Shown: positions 1-9,355, numbered from the stretch's first letter. The stretch is 64,000 bases of DNA from Roseiarcus sp963761435 (GCA_963761435.1 CAVXHJ010000020.1:248001-312000); one strand, 5' to 3'. The notes: generated by a model from the letters alone, not told the origin. Made by a program: numbers and translations.

Positions 1-153
1 TTCTCCTATGAGCCGCGCGAGCTGCCCCAAGCGCCTGCCTCGGAGGGGTTGCGCTCGGCGGTGGCGGCGCTCGAGCCCGACGCGATGAGCCCGCGCGAGG
101 CGCTCGAGGCGGTCTACGCGCTGAAGCGCATTATCGAGGACAAGGGCAAATGA
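1..153 (+). CDS. mutS: DNA mismatch repair protein MutS, C-terminal end (partial)
   Basis: The frame is open from base 1 to the TGA at 151-153 and gives the last 50 residues of a protein whose 5' part lies outside the window. The tail contains SPREALEAVYALKRI, which matches the conserved C-terminal helix of MutS, the ATPase that recognises mismatched bases and recruits MutL. Its TGA overlaps the ATG of the LysE-type gene at 150, so the two are translationally coupled. Only the tail is visible, so the call rests on this one motif. Confidence 0.8.
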   Translation, partial: FSYEPRELPQAPASEGLRSAVAALEPDAMSPREALEAVYALKRIIEDKGK

Positions 154-788
154 CCGATCCCCGCATCCTCGTCGCCTCGCTCGCCGCGGCCTATCTTTAC
201 GTCGTGACGCCGGGGCCCGCGTTCCTCGCGCTCTTCAGCCTCGCCGCGTCGCGCGGACGCGCGTCCGGCGCCTGGTTCATCTGCGGGCATCTGGTCGGCG
301 ACGTCGTCTGGGGCGCGCTCGCGGTCGCGGCCATTGTCGGGGCCAACACGATCGGCCCCACGCTGTTCGAAGGGCTCGGCTTCGTCTGCGGGCTCTACCT
401 CGTCTACCTCGGCGCGCGGGCGGTGATGACGAAGAAGGGCTCGGCCCCGCGCACGATCGGCGCGAGCCGGCCGCTTGCGACCGGCATGGCTTTCGGCCTC
501 ACCAACCCGAAGTCCTATCCGGTGGCGCTCGCGATGTTCTCGGCGATCGTCGCGCCCTATATCGGCGCGCTGCGCGCCGCCGACGCGCCGCAGATGTTCG
601 TCGCCGCCTTCGCCGGCTTCCTGCTCGCCGATGCGACGCTCATCTTCGCCGCGGGATTGCCCGCGGTGCGCCGGTTCTTTCTCACCCACGGCGTCGCCGT
701 CACCCGCCTCGTCGGGGTCATCTTCATCCTGTTCGGCGCCCGCTCGATCGCCGACGCCGCCAGCGGCGCGATGCGGCGGCCAACCTAG
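150..788 (+). CDS. LysE/RhtB family amino-acid exporter
   Basis: A 212-residue, strongly hydrophobic protein with about six membrane segments. The N-terminal helix carries the family motif TPGPAFLALFSLAASRGR (residues about 20-37), followed by a GHLVGD segment as in LysE/RhtB translocators, which export amino acids or their derivatives across the inner membrane. Length is normal for the family (about 205-215). The ATG overlaps the mutS stop by four bases. The substrate cannot be read from sequence. Confidence 0.85.
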   Translation: MTDPRILVASLAAAYLYVVTPGPAFLALFSLAASRGRASGAWFICGHLVGDVVWGALAVAAIVGANTIGPTLFEGLGFVCGLYLVYLGARAVMTKKGSAPRTIGASRPLATGMAFGLTNPKSYPVALAMFSAIVAPYIGALRAADAPQMFVAAFAGFLLADATLIFAAGLPAVRRFFLTHGVAVTRLVGVIFILFGARSIADAASGAMRRPT

Positions 789-940
789 CGCCGGAGGCGA
801 AGGGACGGGAGGTCCGGGGAGATTTCGTTCCCCGAATAAAATGCGGGTTGGACGTGTTCAGAAAGGGGGAGTCGCGAAACCAAATCGGCGCCCGCTTCGT
901 ATAGTCATTCTACGCTGTCTCTTCCTCTGGAGGTTTCGAC

Positions 941-1426
941 ATGTCCGCTCACCGCATTTTTGCCTGGGGCTGCCTCGCTTCGCTCGCGGTTGCGCTTTCT
1001 GTCGCCGGTTCGGGCCAGGTCGCGCTGGCCGACCCGGCGCTGATGTTCCGCGACGTCCACGTCGACGTCCAGCCGTTGCGCGCCAACGCCGGCGATCCGA
1101 CCGCGACATGGGTCGAGCAGGACCTCAAGGCCCAACTGGGGCAGGCCCTGGCCGGGCGCATGTCACGCGACGGCGCGCCGCTCACTGTCAGGATCGAGTA
1201 TCTGACGCTCGGGCCGCAGACCGGCGAGATGCTGCACGCCGGCGCGTCCCTGGACAATATCCTGGGCGTTGCGGTGATCGGCGGGCGCGAGCTGCCGATA
1301 CGGGCCACAAGCAGCTACTACTCGACGCCGGTCGACCAGACGATGATCGAGCGGTCAAATCGCGAGCGCGTGTCGCAGCTCACCCAAGCGCTGACGTTTT
1401 GGATCGTGCGCGGCGACTTCTTTTGA
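941..1426 (+). CDS. Exported protein of unknown function
   Basis: A 161-residue protein with a clear N-terminal signal peptide: basic start, hydrophobic core about residues 8-28, and an ALADP cleavage region. The mature part is about 130 residues with alternating beta-like segments and no cysteines or catalytic motif that I recognise. A strong ribosome site (GGAGG, about 8 bases upstream) supports the ATG at 941. It stands alone between the LysE gene and ada. It is probably a periplasmic protein, possibly a lipid- or ligand-binding fold, but no function can be assigned. Confidence 0.7.
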   Translation: MSAHRIFAWGCLASLAVALSVAGSGQVALADPALMFRDVHVDVQPLRANAGDPTATWVEQDLKAQLGQALAGRMSRDGAPLTVRIEYLTLGPQTGEMLHAGASLDNILGVAVIGGRELPIRATSSYYSTPVDQTMIERSNRERVSQLTQALTFWIVRGDFF

Positions 1427-1786
1427 GACTCGGATCTCTTTGAGCGACCAGACGCCGGCCGACGCCGGCGCCTGTCGTGCCCGCGCAAGCGGGCATCACC
1501 GCGACGATATTGTAAAGACCTGGATGTGGGCGAATTTCTCCGCCGTGAAACTCGGGCGCACGGAGACACCTGAGAGCCGACGGGCAATCTCAAACTAAAC
1601 GCTCCGGCGCGTCCAGGAACCCGGCTGACAAGCGGGCGGATCGCGATTTCCGGGGAATCGCCCCTGGGGGACCGGATCTGGGATCGGCCCGGCCGACAAG
1701 GTTCGCAATTAGGCCGCAAGGTCCGGAGTTCGGCGGCCCAAGGATCGGGGTAGTCGGGGACGAAGACAAACCCCGGAGCCATCCCT
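1427..1786. other. Intergenic region with one hairpin
   Basis: 360 bases without a credible gene. At 1478-1495 there is a perfect stem TGCCCGC / GCGGGCA around a GCAA loop, a form common in intergenic repeats of this order. It could also end transcription of the exported-protein gene, although no T-run follows. I see nothing else here except the leader of ada, whose RBS is weak. Confidence 0.5.
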
Positions 1787-2875
1787 ATGTCTATGTCCAT
1801 GATCGAAGCGCGCCAGGCCGACCCATCACCGGCGCCCGCTCGCGACGAGGAGCGCTGGCAGGCGGTCAAGCGCCGCGACCCGGCCTTCGACGGGAAATTC
1901 TTCTTCGCCGTCCGCACGACCGGCGTCTATTGCCGGCCGAGCTGCGCCTCCCGGCCCGCCAAACGCGAGAACGTGTCGTTCTACGCCACGGCGCAGGCGG
2001 CGGCGCGGGCCGGATATCGCGCCTGCAAGCGCTGCCGTCCCGACAAGCTTGGCGCGCCCGATCCAAAGGTCGAGGCGGTGAGGCGCGCCTGCGAAATGAT
2101 CGCCGCGGCCGAGGAAGCGCCAAAACTCGCCGACCTCGCGGCGGGCGCGGGCATGAGCCCTTTCCATTTTCACCGCCTGTTCAAGAAAGTCGCCGGCGTG
2201 ACGCCGAAAGCCTATGCCGCGCAGACGCAGGCGCGCCGCGCCGCCGACGGCTTGCGCACCGCGGGGACGGTCACCGAGGCGATCTACGGCGCGGGGTTCA
2301 ACTCGTCGAGCCGCTTCTACGAGAACGCTGCCGCTCGGCTCGGCATGACGCCGACCGCGGTCCGGCGCGGCGGAAAGGGCGCGGCGATCCGCTTCGCGAT
2401 CGGCCAGGCGTCGCTTGGCGCCGTGCTGGTGGCCGCGACCGACAAGGGCGTCTGCGCCATCATGCTCGGCGACGATCCCGACGTCCTGGCGCGCACGCTT
2501 CAGGATCGTTTTCCGCGCGCAGAGCTTATCGGCGGCGACTCTGAGTTCGAGCGCATGGTCGCTGCGGTCGTCGGCCTCGTCGAGGCGCCGGCTGGGCGCC
2601 TGGACCTGCCGCTCGACATCCGCGGGACCGCGTTCCAGGAGCGCGTCTGGCAGGCGCTTCGCGCCATCCCCGCGGGCAAGACGGCGACCTACGGGGAGAT
2701 CGCCCAGGCGGTTGGCCGGCCGAAGGCCGTGCGCGCCGTCGCCCAGGCTTGCGCCGCCAATCCGCTGGCGGTCGCGATCCCCTGCCATCGGGTGGTGAGG
2801 ACGGACGGCGACATTTCGGGCTACCGGTGGGGCGTCGAGCGCAAGCGGGCGCTGATCGCCCGCGAGGCGGCGTGA
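1787..2875 (+). CDS. ada: Bifunctional methylation-damage repair protein and activator Ada
   Basis: 362 residues with the full Ada architecture. The N-terminal zinc/methyl-phosphotriester acceptor domain has Cys49, Cys53, Cys80 and Cys83 (YCRPSC and CKRC). An AraC-type helix-turn-helix follows at about residues 95-190. The C-terminal O6-methylguanine methyltransferase domain has the active-site motif PCHRV with Cys333. It transfers methyl groups from DNA to its own cysteines and, once methylated, activates transcription. The stop overlaps the ATG of the downstream 2OG-Fe(II) oxygenase (ATGA), which suggests one adaptive-response operon. Confidence 0.95.
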   Translation: MSMSMIEARQADPSPAPARDEERWQAVKRRDPAFDGKFFFAVRTTGVYCRPSCASRPAKRENVSFYATAQAAARAGYRACKRCRPDKLGAPDPKVEAVRRACEMIAAAEEAPKLADLAAGAGMSPFHFHRLFKKVAGVTPKAYAAQTQARRAADGLRTAGTVTEAIYGAGFNSSSRFYENAAARLGMTPTAVRRGGKGAAIRFAIGQASLGAVLVAATDKGVCAIMLGDDPDVLARTLQDRFPRAELIGGDSEFERMVAAVVGLVEAPAGRLDLPLDIRGTAFQERVWQALRAIPAGKTATYGEIAQAVGRPKAVRAVAQACAANPLAVAIPCHRVVRTDGDISGYRWGVERKRALIAREAA

Positions 2876-3684
2876 TGAAGGCCCTCACCCCTACCCCTCT
2901 CCCCGAGGGAGAGGGGGCGCGAATCCCTTCTCCCTTGGGGAGAAGGTGGCCCGAAGGGCCGGATGAGGGGCGGCCGAATGAGGGTCTTGCCACGCTCGAC
3001 GCCCTCGACTGGCCGGGAATCGAGCGCGAGCTCGACGCATACGGCTGCGCCGTCGCGCCGAAGCTCATTTCGCCCGAGGGGCGCCGCGCGCTCGCGGCGC
3101 TCTATACCGACGACGCCCGCTTCCGCTCGCGCATCGTGATGGCGGCCCATGGCTTTGGCAGGGGCGAGTACAAATATTTCGCCGACCCGCTGCCGGACTT
3201 GATCGTGGCGCTGCGTCGCGGCCTCTACCGGCGCCTCGCGCCGGTCGCCGACCGCTGGAACGCGGCGATGGGAATCGACGTCCGCTACCCCGCCGAGCAC
3301 GAAGCCTTCCGTGCGCGCTGCCACGCGGCGGGACAGACGCGGCCGACGCCGCTCCTTTTGCGCTATGGCCCCGGCGACTACAATTGCCTGCACCAGGACG
3401 TCTACGGCGAGCATCTCTTTCCGCTCCAGGTCGCGATCCTGCTCTCCGAGCCCGGAGGCGACTTCACCGGCGGCGAGTTCGTGCTGACCGAGCAGCGGCC
3501 GCGCATGCAGTCGCGCGCCGAGGTCGTGAGCCTGACCCAGGGCGACGGCGTCATCTTTGCGGTGCGCGAACGGCCCGTGCAGGGGACGCGCGGCGCCTAC
3601 CGCGTCAACCTGCGCCACGGCGTGAGCCGGCTCAAGAGCGGCGAGCGTTTCACCCTCGGCGTGATCTTCCACGACGCGAGGTAA
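2875..3684 (+). CDS. 2OG-Fe(II) oxygenase (prolyl-hydroxylase fold) coupled to ada
   Basis: With the ATG at 2875 the protein has 269 residues. The jelly-roll iron site is visible as His173-x-Asp175 (CLHQDVYG) and a distal His248 (LRHGVS), with Arg258 as the likely 2-oxoglutarate ligand. Oxygenases of this type are often next to ada and are suspected to act in alkylation damage, though the substrate is not shown. Residues 3-32 are encoded by the palindromic repeat, and conserved sequence starts only at about residue 38 (LATLDALDW). I see no better start after the repeat, so coupling to the Ada stop through ATGA is the likely start. Confidence 0.85.
   Translation: MKALTPTPLPEGEGARIPSPLGRRWPEGPDEGRPNEGLATLDALDWPGIERELDAYGCAVAPKLISPEGRRALAALYTDDARFRSRIVMAAHGFGRGEYKYFADPLPDLIVALRRGLYRRLAPVADRWNAAMGIDVRYPAEHEAFRARCHAAGQTRPTPLLLRYGPGDYNCLHQDVYGEHLFPLQVAILLSEPGGDFTGGEFVLTEQRPRMQSRAEVVSLTQGDGVIFAVRERPVQGTRGAYRVNLRHGVSRLKSGERFTLGVIFHDAR
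2881..2970. repeat. Palindromic intergenic-type repeat lying inside an ORF
   Basis: A GC-rich element made of two linked palindromes: CCCTCTCCCC GAGG GAGAGGGG-type arms, then CTTCTCCC TTGG GGAGAAGG, closed by ATGAGGGG against the opening CCCTCACCCC. A related single palindrome lies after rpoC at 23309-23342. Such elements are normally intergenic, but this one lies between the Ada stop and the conserved part of the oxygenase. It is read in frame as about 30 codons of that protein. Confidence 0.8.
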
Positions 3685-3745
3685 CATTGCGCTCGCGCCG
3701 GTCGTGACTTAACTAGGCCGCGACCGACAACGACGCGAGGCCCAA

Positions 3746-4552
<807 letters not shown>

Positions 4553-4807
4553 GCCACTCCCGCGGAGCGGAGGCCTCGAAAAGCGGCGGCCGGCGCATCT
4601 GACGTCCCCTTGCCCGAAGATGGTCGAGCTTTTTCTTGAGGCTCCTATGAAGCGCTCCCCGCAAGGGGCGCGGCCTGCATACTCCCGAACTCGTCCACGC
4701 GGAGATAGCGGAGCCTGAGCGGCGCTTGAAGGGCTTCGCCGGACTCGATCATCTTCCCCCGGCCCCGATGGCCTCCTTCGCTCGGTCGTCAATCCGGCGT
4801 TTAGCTT

Positions 4808-5803
4808 CTAGGAGACAGCGCCGACCCGTTCGGATGAGTGTTGGGAGCGCCACTGGTCGAGCGCAGACGCCGTCCGGACGCAACCCACGCAACACTTGTC
4901 GCTGCAGGCTTTCTCCGAATAGAAATGTTGCCGAAGATCCTCCAAGGCGTACGCGGACAGCTTCTTTCCAAACGCCATGCGGGTCTGCGCGCACCACCGC
5001 ACCATTCCGAACTCATCGATGTAGAGGTATCGCGCCCCCGCTCGACAACGGAATGGAGCTTCGCCATTCTGGATCAGGCGCTCACGGTAGCCGTGCGCTT
5101 CCTCGGTCACTCGGCGTCCAAACAGGTGTTTGACCTCCGCGTAGACGGCGAGCTCCTCGGAGGACAACCCCATCTGGCCGTCTTCATTGTGAAGGACGAG
5201 AAGACGGGGTGTGAACCCGCGCGACTTCGCAAATTCGACGACCTCCAGAACTTCCTCGCGAGGCGCAGTCCCGATGACGGCGCTGAGGACCACGTCGAAT
5301 TTTGCACGTTCAGCCAGTATGTCGAGCTTCCGTCTCAGCACGTTAAGGACCTTGCGGGTTGTCGCGTTCCGTTTCACCCCATCGATGCTCAAACTCATAT
5401 CGGTCATGCCACTGTTGTTGAGTCCGTCAACAATCTCCTTGGTGAGGAGGAGCCCATTGGTCGTCATCATGCGGCGACGGAACCCCAGGACGCGCATGGT
5501 GGAGAAGATTCTGAGGAGATCGGGATGAAGGGTTGGCTCGCCACCCATCAGCGAGACGGCCCAGGTGCGAAGGTCGCGGAGCATTTCTAGCCGCTGCCGC
5601 AGGACGTCAAAGGGAACGGGTTCAGAAGTTTTGTCGTATTCTGAGCAATAGCCGCAGGTAAGATTGCATCGCCGGGTGACGATGATCTGCGCCAAGAACG
5701 GTCCATAGCGGAGCCAATCCAGCCAGGAAATAAGTCGGGCGCTTGTTCCGGGCGCGATGCTGGCCGACTGGAGCGCTGCGAGATCCGGACCTTCGGGGCT
5801 CAC
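4808..5803 (-). CDS. Radical SAM protein, second active copy of a tandem cassette
   Basis: 331 residues from a GTG at 5803 that overlaps the TGA of the upstream radical SAM gene (GTGA) and sits behind an AGGGG ribosome site. A longer in-frame ORF exists, but its extra N-terminus is the antisense of nothing conserved. The 4Fe-4S site is Cys46-x3-Cys50-x2-Cys53 (CNLTCGYC). MGGEPTLHPDL is the usual GGE motif. The C-terminus has a cysteine group (CRAG, WCAQ, KCCVGC) like an auxiliary-cluster SPASM/twitch domain. Such proteins usually modify peptides or small molecules. No precursor peptide was found, so the substrate is unknown. Base composition is more AT-rich than in the flanking genes. Confidence 0.82.
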   Translation of the reverse strand: MSPEGPDLAALQSASIAPGTSARLISWLDWLRYGPFLAQIIVTRRCNLTCGYCSEYDKTSEPVPFDVLRQRLEMLRDLRTWAVSLMGGEPTLHPDLLRIFSTMRVLGFRRRMMTTNGLLLTKEIVDGLNNSGMTDMSLSIDGVKRNATTRKVLNVLRRKLDILAERAKFDVVLSAVIGTAPREEVLEVVEFAKSRGFTPRLLVLHNEDGQMGLSSEELAVYAEVKHLFGRRVTEEAHGYRERLIQNGEAPFRCRAGARYLYIDEFGMVRWCAQTRMAFGKKLSAYALEDLRQHFYSEKACSDKCCVGCVRTASALDQWRSQHSSERVGAVS

Positions 5804-6798
5804 GCAGCGCCCCTGGATTGACTCGCCAAGCGTTCGAACGGCGGGAGCATGCGATCGACGCGCATCCCCCAGGCATAATTTCCCTCGACCAGGCGCGCGC
5901 ACCAGCATTGGCCGCAGCCCGTTCGGGACAGATTGGCGAATGCCGTCGCCGCCCCGAGCCGTGTGACGCTGTTGGATCGGTCGCTCCGATTGAGCTGGGG
6001 GCAGGAAAAGAGGACGCCTTCGGGGTCCATGGTCGCCTGCACCCACCCGGCCGAACACGGGGGTCGCGTGTCCTCCGGGAAGCGCCGGAAATGCCTGAGG
6101 CTGGACCAGCCGTTGCCGACCACGTTGCTCCGCCGTTTTATCCGCTCAATCCGAGCGAACGCGGCGCGAATGGACTCGACATCCAGCTGCCAGGACGATC
6201 CATCGCGATCGACGTCAAGAAATAAACTGTTCAGCGCTGGTTGAAAGACCACCGGGATATTGACGGACGATGCGATGTCGATCAGCGGCTCGATCGTGTG
6301 AGCATTATGCTGACCCACCGTGCATGTGAACTCCACCTTCACACCAGCATCTCGCGCAGCGGTGGCGCCGGCGAGGGCTTTCTCAAAGCTCCCCGCTCCC
6401 CGCATGGCATCGTGACTGTCAGGGGGGCCGTCGAGGCTAATCTTCAGCACAGATAATTTTCGAATCGTGTGAAGTTTCTTTGGTACCAGGATACCGTTGC
6501 TGTTCAGCGATACGGTGACCCCTCGTTGCGCGAGCCAGTCGACGATCTCATCGATGTGCCGATGAGTCAGGGGATCGCCGCCGTCGAGGTGGGTGTGGAG
6601 CATTCCAAGCTTGCGGAACTCGTCCAGCGCCCCAAAGATCTCCTCTTGCGTCAACTCATGGCGCATGGGTGTATGGCGGTCGCAATATCCGCAGGAGAGA
6701 TTGCAGAGCCACGTGACTTCGTACGTCAGGGACAGGGGGAAGGGCCTGACACCCGCCCGGGCGATGGCTCCTCGCAGGACCATCTGTGGCGTCACCAT
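5800..6798 (-). CDS. Radical SAM protein, first active copy of a tandem cassette
   Basis: 332 residues from the ATG at 6798, chosen because a GAGGAG ribosome site lies 7 bases upstream and the longer ORF encodes only the frame-shifted remains of the preceding gene. The cluster motif is Cys32-x3-Cys36-x2-Cys39 (CNLSCGYC), followed by HLDGGDPLTH in place of GGE. C-terminal cysteines (PPCSAG, FSCPQ, CGQCWC) suggest a second iron-sulfur site. It is only distantly similar to its downstream neighbour, so the two likely do different steps. Coupling on both sides points to one operon on the minus strand. Function unknown. Confidence 0.82.
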   Translation of the reverse strand: MVTPQMVLRGAIARAGVRPFPLSLTYEVTWLCNLSCGYCDRHTPMRHELTQEEIFGALDEFRKLGMLHTHLDGGDPLTHRHIDEIVDWLAQRGVTVSLNSNGILVPKKLHTIRKLSVLKISLDGPPDSHDAMRGAGSFEKALAGATAARDAGVKVEFTCTVGQHNAHTIEPLIDIASSVNIPVVFQPALNSLFLDVDRDGSSWQLDVESIRAAFARIERIKRRSNVVGNGWSSLRHFRRFPEDTRPPCSAGWVQATMDPEGVLFSCPQLNRSDRSNSVTRLGAATAFANLSRTGCGQCWCARLVEGNYAWGMRVDRMLPPFERLASQSRGAA

Positions 6799-7130
6799 GT
6801 CCCACTCCTCAACGAGATTGAACCGGCCTCCGCCTGATGGCTGCCGGTTAAGGTCCAGCCAGCAACCGCATCGCGCTCCTGGCAAGCTCGAACCGTCCGA
6901 TTGAGGGCGTCGAGGGGCATCGTGGGCTCGCCGCCCGTCAAGCGGACCGCCCACGCACGCAGCTCCGCGCGCTTGGCGAGAGGTAACGCGAGTTCGTCGT
7001 ACGGCGGCGGATCGGACGTCCTGTCGTACTCTGTGCAGCAACCGCATTTCAGGCCGCGCCGCCGCGTCACGACGACCTGGGCGAGCCAAGGGCCGTAACG
7101 CAGCCACTGGAAAACGTTCAATTTTGCCAT
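6792..7130 (-). pseudogene. Truncated radical SAM gene, paralogue of the 4808-5803 gene
   Basis: From the ATG at 7130 the reading frame gives 112 residues that align with the N-terminal third of the 4808-5803 protein: WLRYGPWLAQVVVTRR matches WLRYGPFLAQIIVTRR, and LTGGEPT matches LMGGEPT. The cluster motif has decayed. The first cysteine is Arg25, leaving RGLKCGCC where the intact copy has CNLTCGYC. Similarity stops after about residue 97 and the frame ends at 6792 inside the start of the next gene. About two thirds of the protein is missing, so it cannot be an active radical SAM enzyme. Confidence 0.78.
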
Positions 7131-7272
7131 GTGCGACAACGCGCTTCGGTCCGGCGCACCAAGAGCTGGCTCGGGCCGTTCATCCAAGACAATGGTCTAG
7201 AAGTCAACGCTGTCAAGGTCGATGGCGAGAGGAAGCTACCCGTGGTTGCGGCGCGCTCGGCGAGCCCATCTG

Positions 7273-8484
7273 TCACCCCGGCGGCCACACCGGCGCGAAA
7301 CGCGGCACGAGATGCAGGTCCTTGCCCTCATAAGGATGGGCGAGGGCGACCTCCTCGTTGAGCTCGACGCCGAGGCCCGGCTCGTCGGGCGGAATGACCC
7401 AGCCGTCCTCCCAGCGGATCGGCTTCTTCAGGATTTTGGCGTGGAAGCCGTCAAAGCGCTCGATGCTCTCGAGGATGAGGAAATTCGGGCTGCAAGCCGC
7501 GAGCTGAATGTTGGCCGCGCCGACGACCGGCCCGCAATAGAGATGGGGCGCGATCTGGGCGTAGTGCGCTTCCGCCATCGCGGCGATCTTCTTGGCTTCC
7601 AGGATGCCGCCGACCCGGCCCAGATTCATCTGCAGGATCGAGGCGGCGCCGGTTTCGAGCACGCGCGCGAATTCATACTTGGTCGTCAGCCGCTCGCCGG
7701 TCGCGATCGGCATCCGGCACTGGGCGGCGACCTTCGCCATTTCCTCCGGCGCCTCGGGCGGGGTCGGCTCCTCGAACCATAACGGCTCGTAGGGCTCGAT
7801 CCGCCGCGCCATCCTGAGCGCGCCAGACACGGTGAACTGGCCGTGCGTCCCGAACAGGAGATCGCATTTCGTCCCGACCGCCTCGCGCAAAGTCTTGCAA
7901 AAGGCTTCGCAAAGCTCGAGCCGCTCGAGGCTCGGCTGGCGCGGATCGAAGGTCGAGTAGGGGCCGGCCGGATCGAACTTCACCGCGGTGAAGCCCTGGG
8001 CCATATATTTGAGCGCGCGCTCGGCGGCGGCGTGCGGGTTGGAATAGACGGGGCTGTCGGAATAGGCGTGCGAGCCGGGCTCGTCCGGATAGAGATACGT
8101 GTAGCTGCGCAGCCGCTCGTGGACCTTACCCCCGAGCAGCGCATAAACGGGCTTGCCGACCGCCTTGCCGGCGATGTCCCAGAGCGCCATCTCGATTCCG
8201 GACATGACGCCCATGAGCGAGATGTCCGGCCGGCCCGAATAGCCGCGGCCATAGACGTTGCGCCAGAGCGTCTCGATGCGAAACGGGTCGGCGCCCTCGA
8301 CATGGCGCTCGAACACGTCCTCGATCATCGCGACGATCGCCTTCGGCGCGAAGCTCGCCGCATAGACCTCGCCCACGCCCTCGATCCCGTTGTCGGTCTT
8401 GAGCTTGAGGAACAGGAAATAGCGGCCGCCGAAAGCGGGCGGCGGATTTCCGACGACGAAGGTCTTGAGCTCGGTGATTTTCAT
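7273..8484 (-). CDS. Mandelate racemase/muconate-lactonizing (enolase superfamily) enzyme
   Basis: 403 residues of the enolase superfamily. Visible parts are the N-terminal capping domain (MKITELKTFVVGN), the catalytic lysine region TAVKFDPAG, metal-binding acidic residues in FEEPTPPE and ATGERLTT, and PHLYCGPV towards the C-terminus. Family members remove an alpha-proton from sugar acids or related carboxylates and dehydrate or isomerise them. It most resembles the sugar-acid dehydratases, but the exact substrate is open. Transcribed leftward; a TTGATATATCAA palindrome lies 209 bases upstream. Confidence 0.85.
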   Translation of the reverse strand: MKITELKTFVVGNPPPAFGGRYFLFLKLKTDNGIEGVGEVYAASFAPKAIVAMIEDVFERHVEGADPFRIETLWRNVYGRGYSGRPDISLMGVMSGIEMALWDIAGKAVGKPVYALLGGKVHERLRSYTYLYPDEPGSHAYSDSPVYSNPHAAAERALKYMAQGFTAVKFDPAGPYSTFDPRQPSLERLELCEAFCKTLREAVGTKCDLLFGTHGQFTVSGALRMARRIEPYEPLWFEEPTPPEAPEEMAKVAAQCRMPIATGERLTTKYEFARVLETGAASILQMNLGRVGGILEAKKIAAMAEAHYAQIAPHLYCGPVVGAANIQLAACSPNFLILESIERFDGFHAKILKKPIRWEDGWVIPPDEPGLGVELNEEVALAHPYEGKDLHLVPRFAPVWPPG

Positions 8485-8525
8485 TCGCGTTTGGAAGCGC
8501 TGGTGGGCCGGGACTGCATGCTGCC

Positions 8526-8660
8526 GTCATGGCCGGGCTTGTCCCGGCCACCCACGCCTTTGTCCACGCAGCAATCGGAAACCGAGACGGACCGGGCGAA
8601 AACGCCGTAAGCATGGGGCGGTTGAACCGCGTGGATGGCCGGGACAAGCCCGGCCATGAC
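8526..8660. repeat. Inverted pair of palindromic repeats
   Basis: Two copies of the same short element in opposite orientation: GTCATGGCCGGGCTTGTCCC at 8526-8545 and onward, and its reverse complement ending in GGCCATGAC at 8660. Each copy is itself a GGCCGGG/CCCGGCC dyad. The pair can form a long hairpin. The same element builds the inverted repeats inside the 50.8-52.2 kb array, so it is dispersed in this genome. Confidence 0.85.
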
Positions 8661-8692
8661 GTATTGGGTCGCGAACGCCACTGAATTCCTTC

Positions 8693-8704
8693 TTGATATA
8701 TCAA
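8693..8704. promoter_or_regulatory. Perfect palindrome, possible regulator operator
   Basis: TTGATATATCAA is a perfect 12-base palindrome in the divergent region between the racemase-type gene (start 8484, minus) and the membrane-protein gene (start 8774, plus). GntR-family regulators of sugar-acid and fatty-acid metabolism often bind AT-rich palindromes of this form. No regulator gene is adjacent, so this is an inference from shape and position only. Confidence 0.4.
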
Positions 8705-8773
8705 AACGCGCTGACATTACGTAGCGCGGACGTCTCCCGACAACCCTCCACCAACGCGCGTCAGGAGTCCATC

Positions 8774-9355
8774 GTGGCTGAATTGATCGCTTTCGTGCTG
8801 CGGAACCTGCCCGTGTTTCTCTTCGTCGCGGCGCTTGCGCTGGCGGCGACGTTCAGAAACGGCGCCCCCGCCGCCGAGCGCTACCTGGCGTGGATCCTGC
8901 TCTTGCCCATCGGCGTCACCGGCCTCTGGGCGGGGGTCTTTCATCTTTTCTTTCCGGGCATCGCCGCGGCGGACATCGGCTGGGAGGTGAGCCCGTTCCA
9001 GTTCGAGGTCGGCATGGCCGATCTCGCGATCGGCGCGACGGCCTGCTTCAGCTTTTGGCGAAGTCTCGATTTCAAGGCCGCGGCGGTCATGGTGAGCTCG
9101 ATCTTCTTTCTCGGCGACGCGGTCGGCCATGTGAAGCAGATGATCGTCGCGGGCAATTTCGCCGCCGGCAATGCAGGCGTTCCCTTTTTCGGCGACATCG
9201 TCTTTCCTGCGCTCGCGATCTGCCTTTTGACGATCGCGCGGCGCTCGCAAGCCGCGTCGCGGATTTCCTACGTCGCTCAGAACACGATGACGTTGCGCAC
9301 CGCTGCGCCGGAGCGCGAGGAGGCGAGGGCCTCGTTGATGGCCTCCAGCCGATAG
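8774..9355 (+). CDS. Small integral membrane protein (DUF6790-like)
   Basis: 193 residues from the GTG at 8774, which has AGGAG at 8763-8767; an upstream in-frame ATG at 8693 lies in the operator-like palindrome and has no ribosome site. Five or so hydrophobic helices are visible, with charged loops such as FHLFFPG and GDAVGHVKQM. It resembles the uncharacterised DUF6790 membrane proteins, but this is from memory of the pattern. The last 25-30 codons run antisense through an alcohol dehydrogenase fragment, so the original C-terminus was probably lost in a rearrangement. Confidence 0.65.
   Translation: MAELIAFVLRNLPVFLFVAALALAATFRNGAPAAERYLAWILLLPIGVTGLWAGVFHLFFPGIAAADIGWEVSPFQFEVGMADLAIGATACFSFWRSLDFKAAAVMVSSIFFLGDAVGHVKQMIVAGNFAAGNAGVPFFGDIVFPALAICLLTIARRSQAASRISYVAQNTMTLRTAAPEREEARASLMASSR

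Noticed and set aside
4553..4807. Precursor peptide gene for the radical SAM cassette
   Set aside because: I looked on both strands here and at 7131-7272. No short frame has a ribosome site and a Cys/Gly-rich core; the frames are antisense shadows or carry no signal.
7131..7361. Small plus-strand ORFs upstream of the radical SAM relic
   Set aside because: They run antisense into the racemase-type gene and show no coding features.
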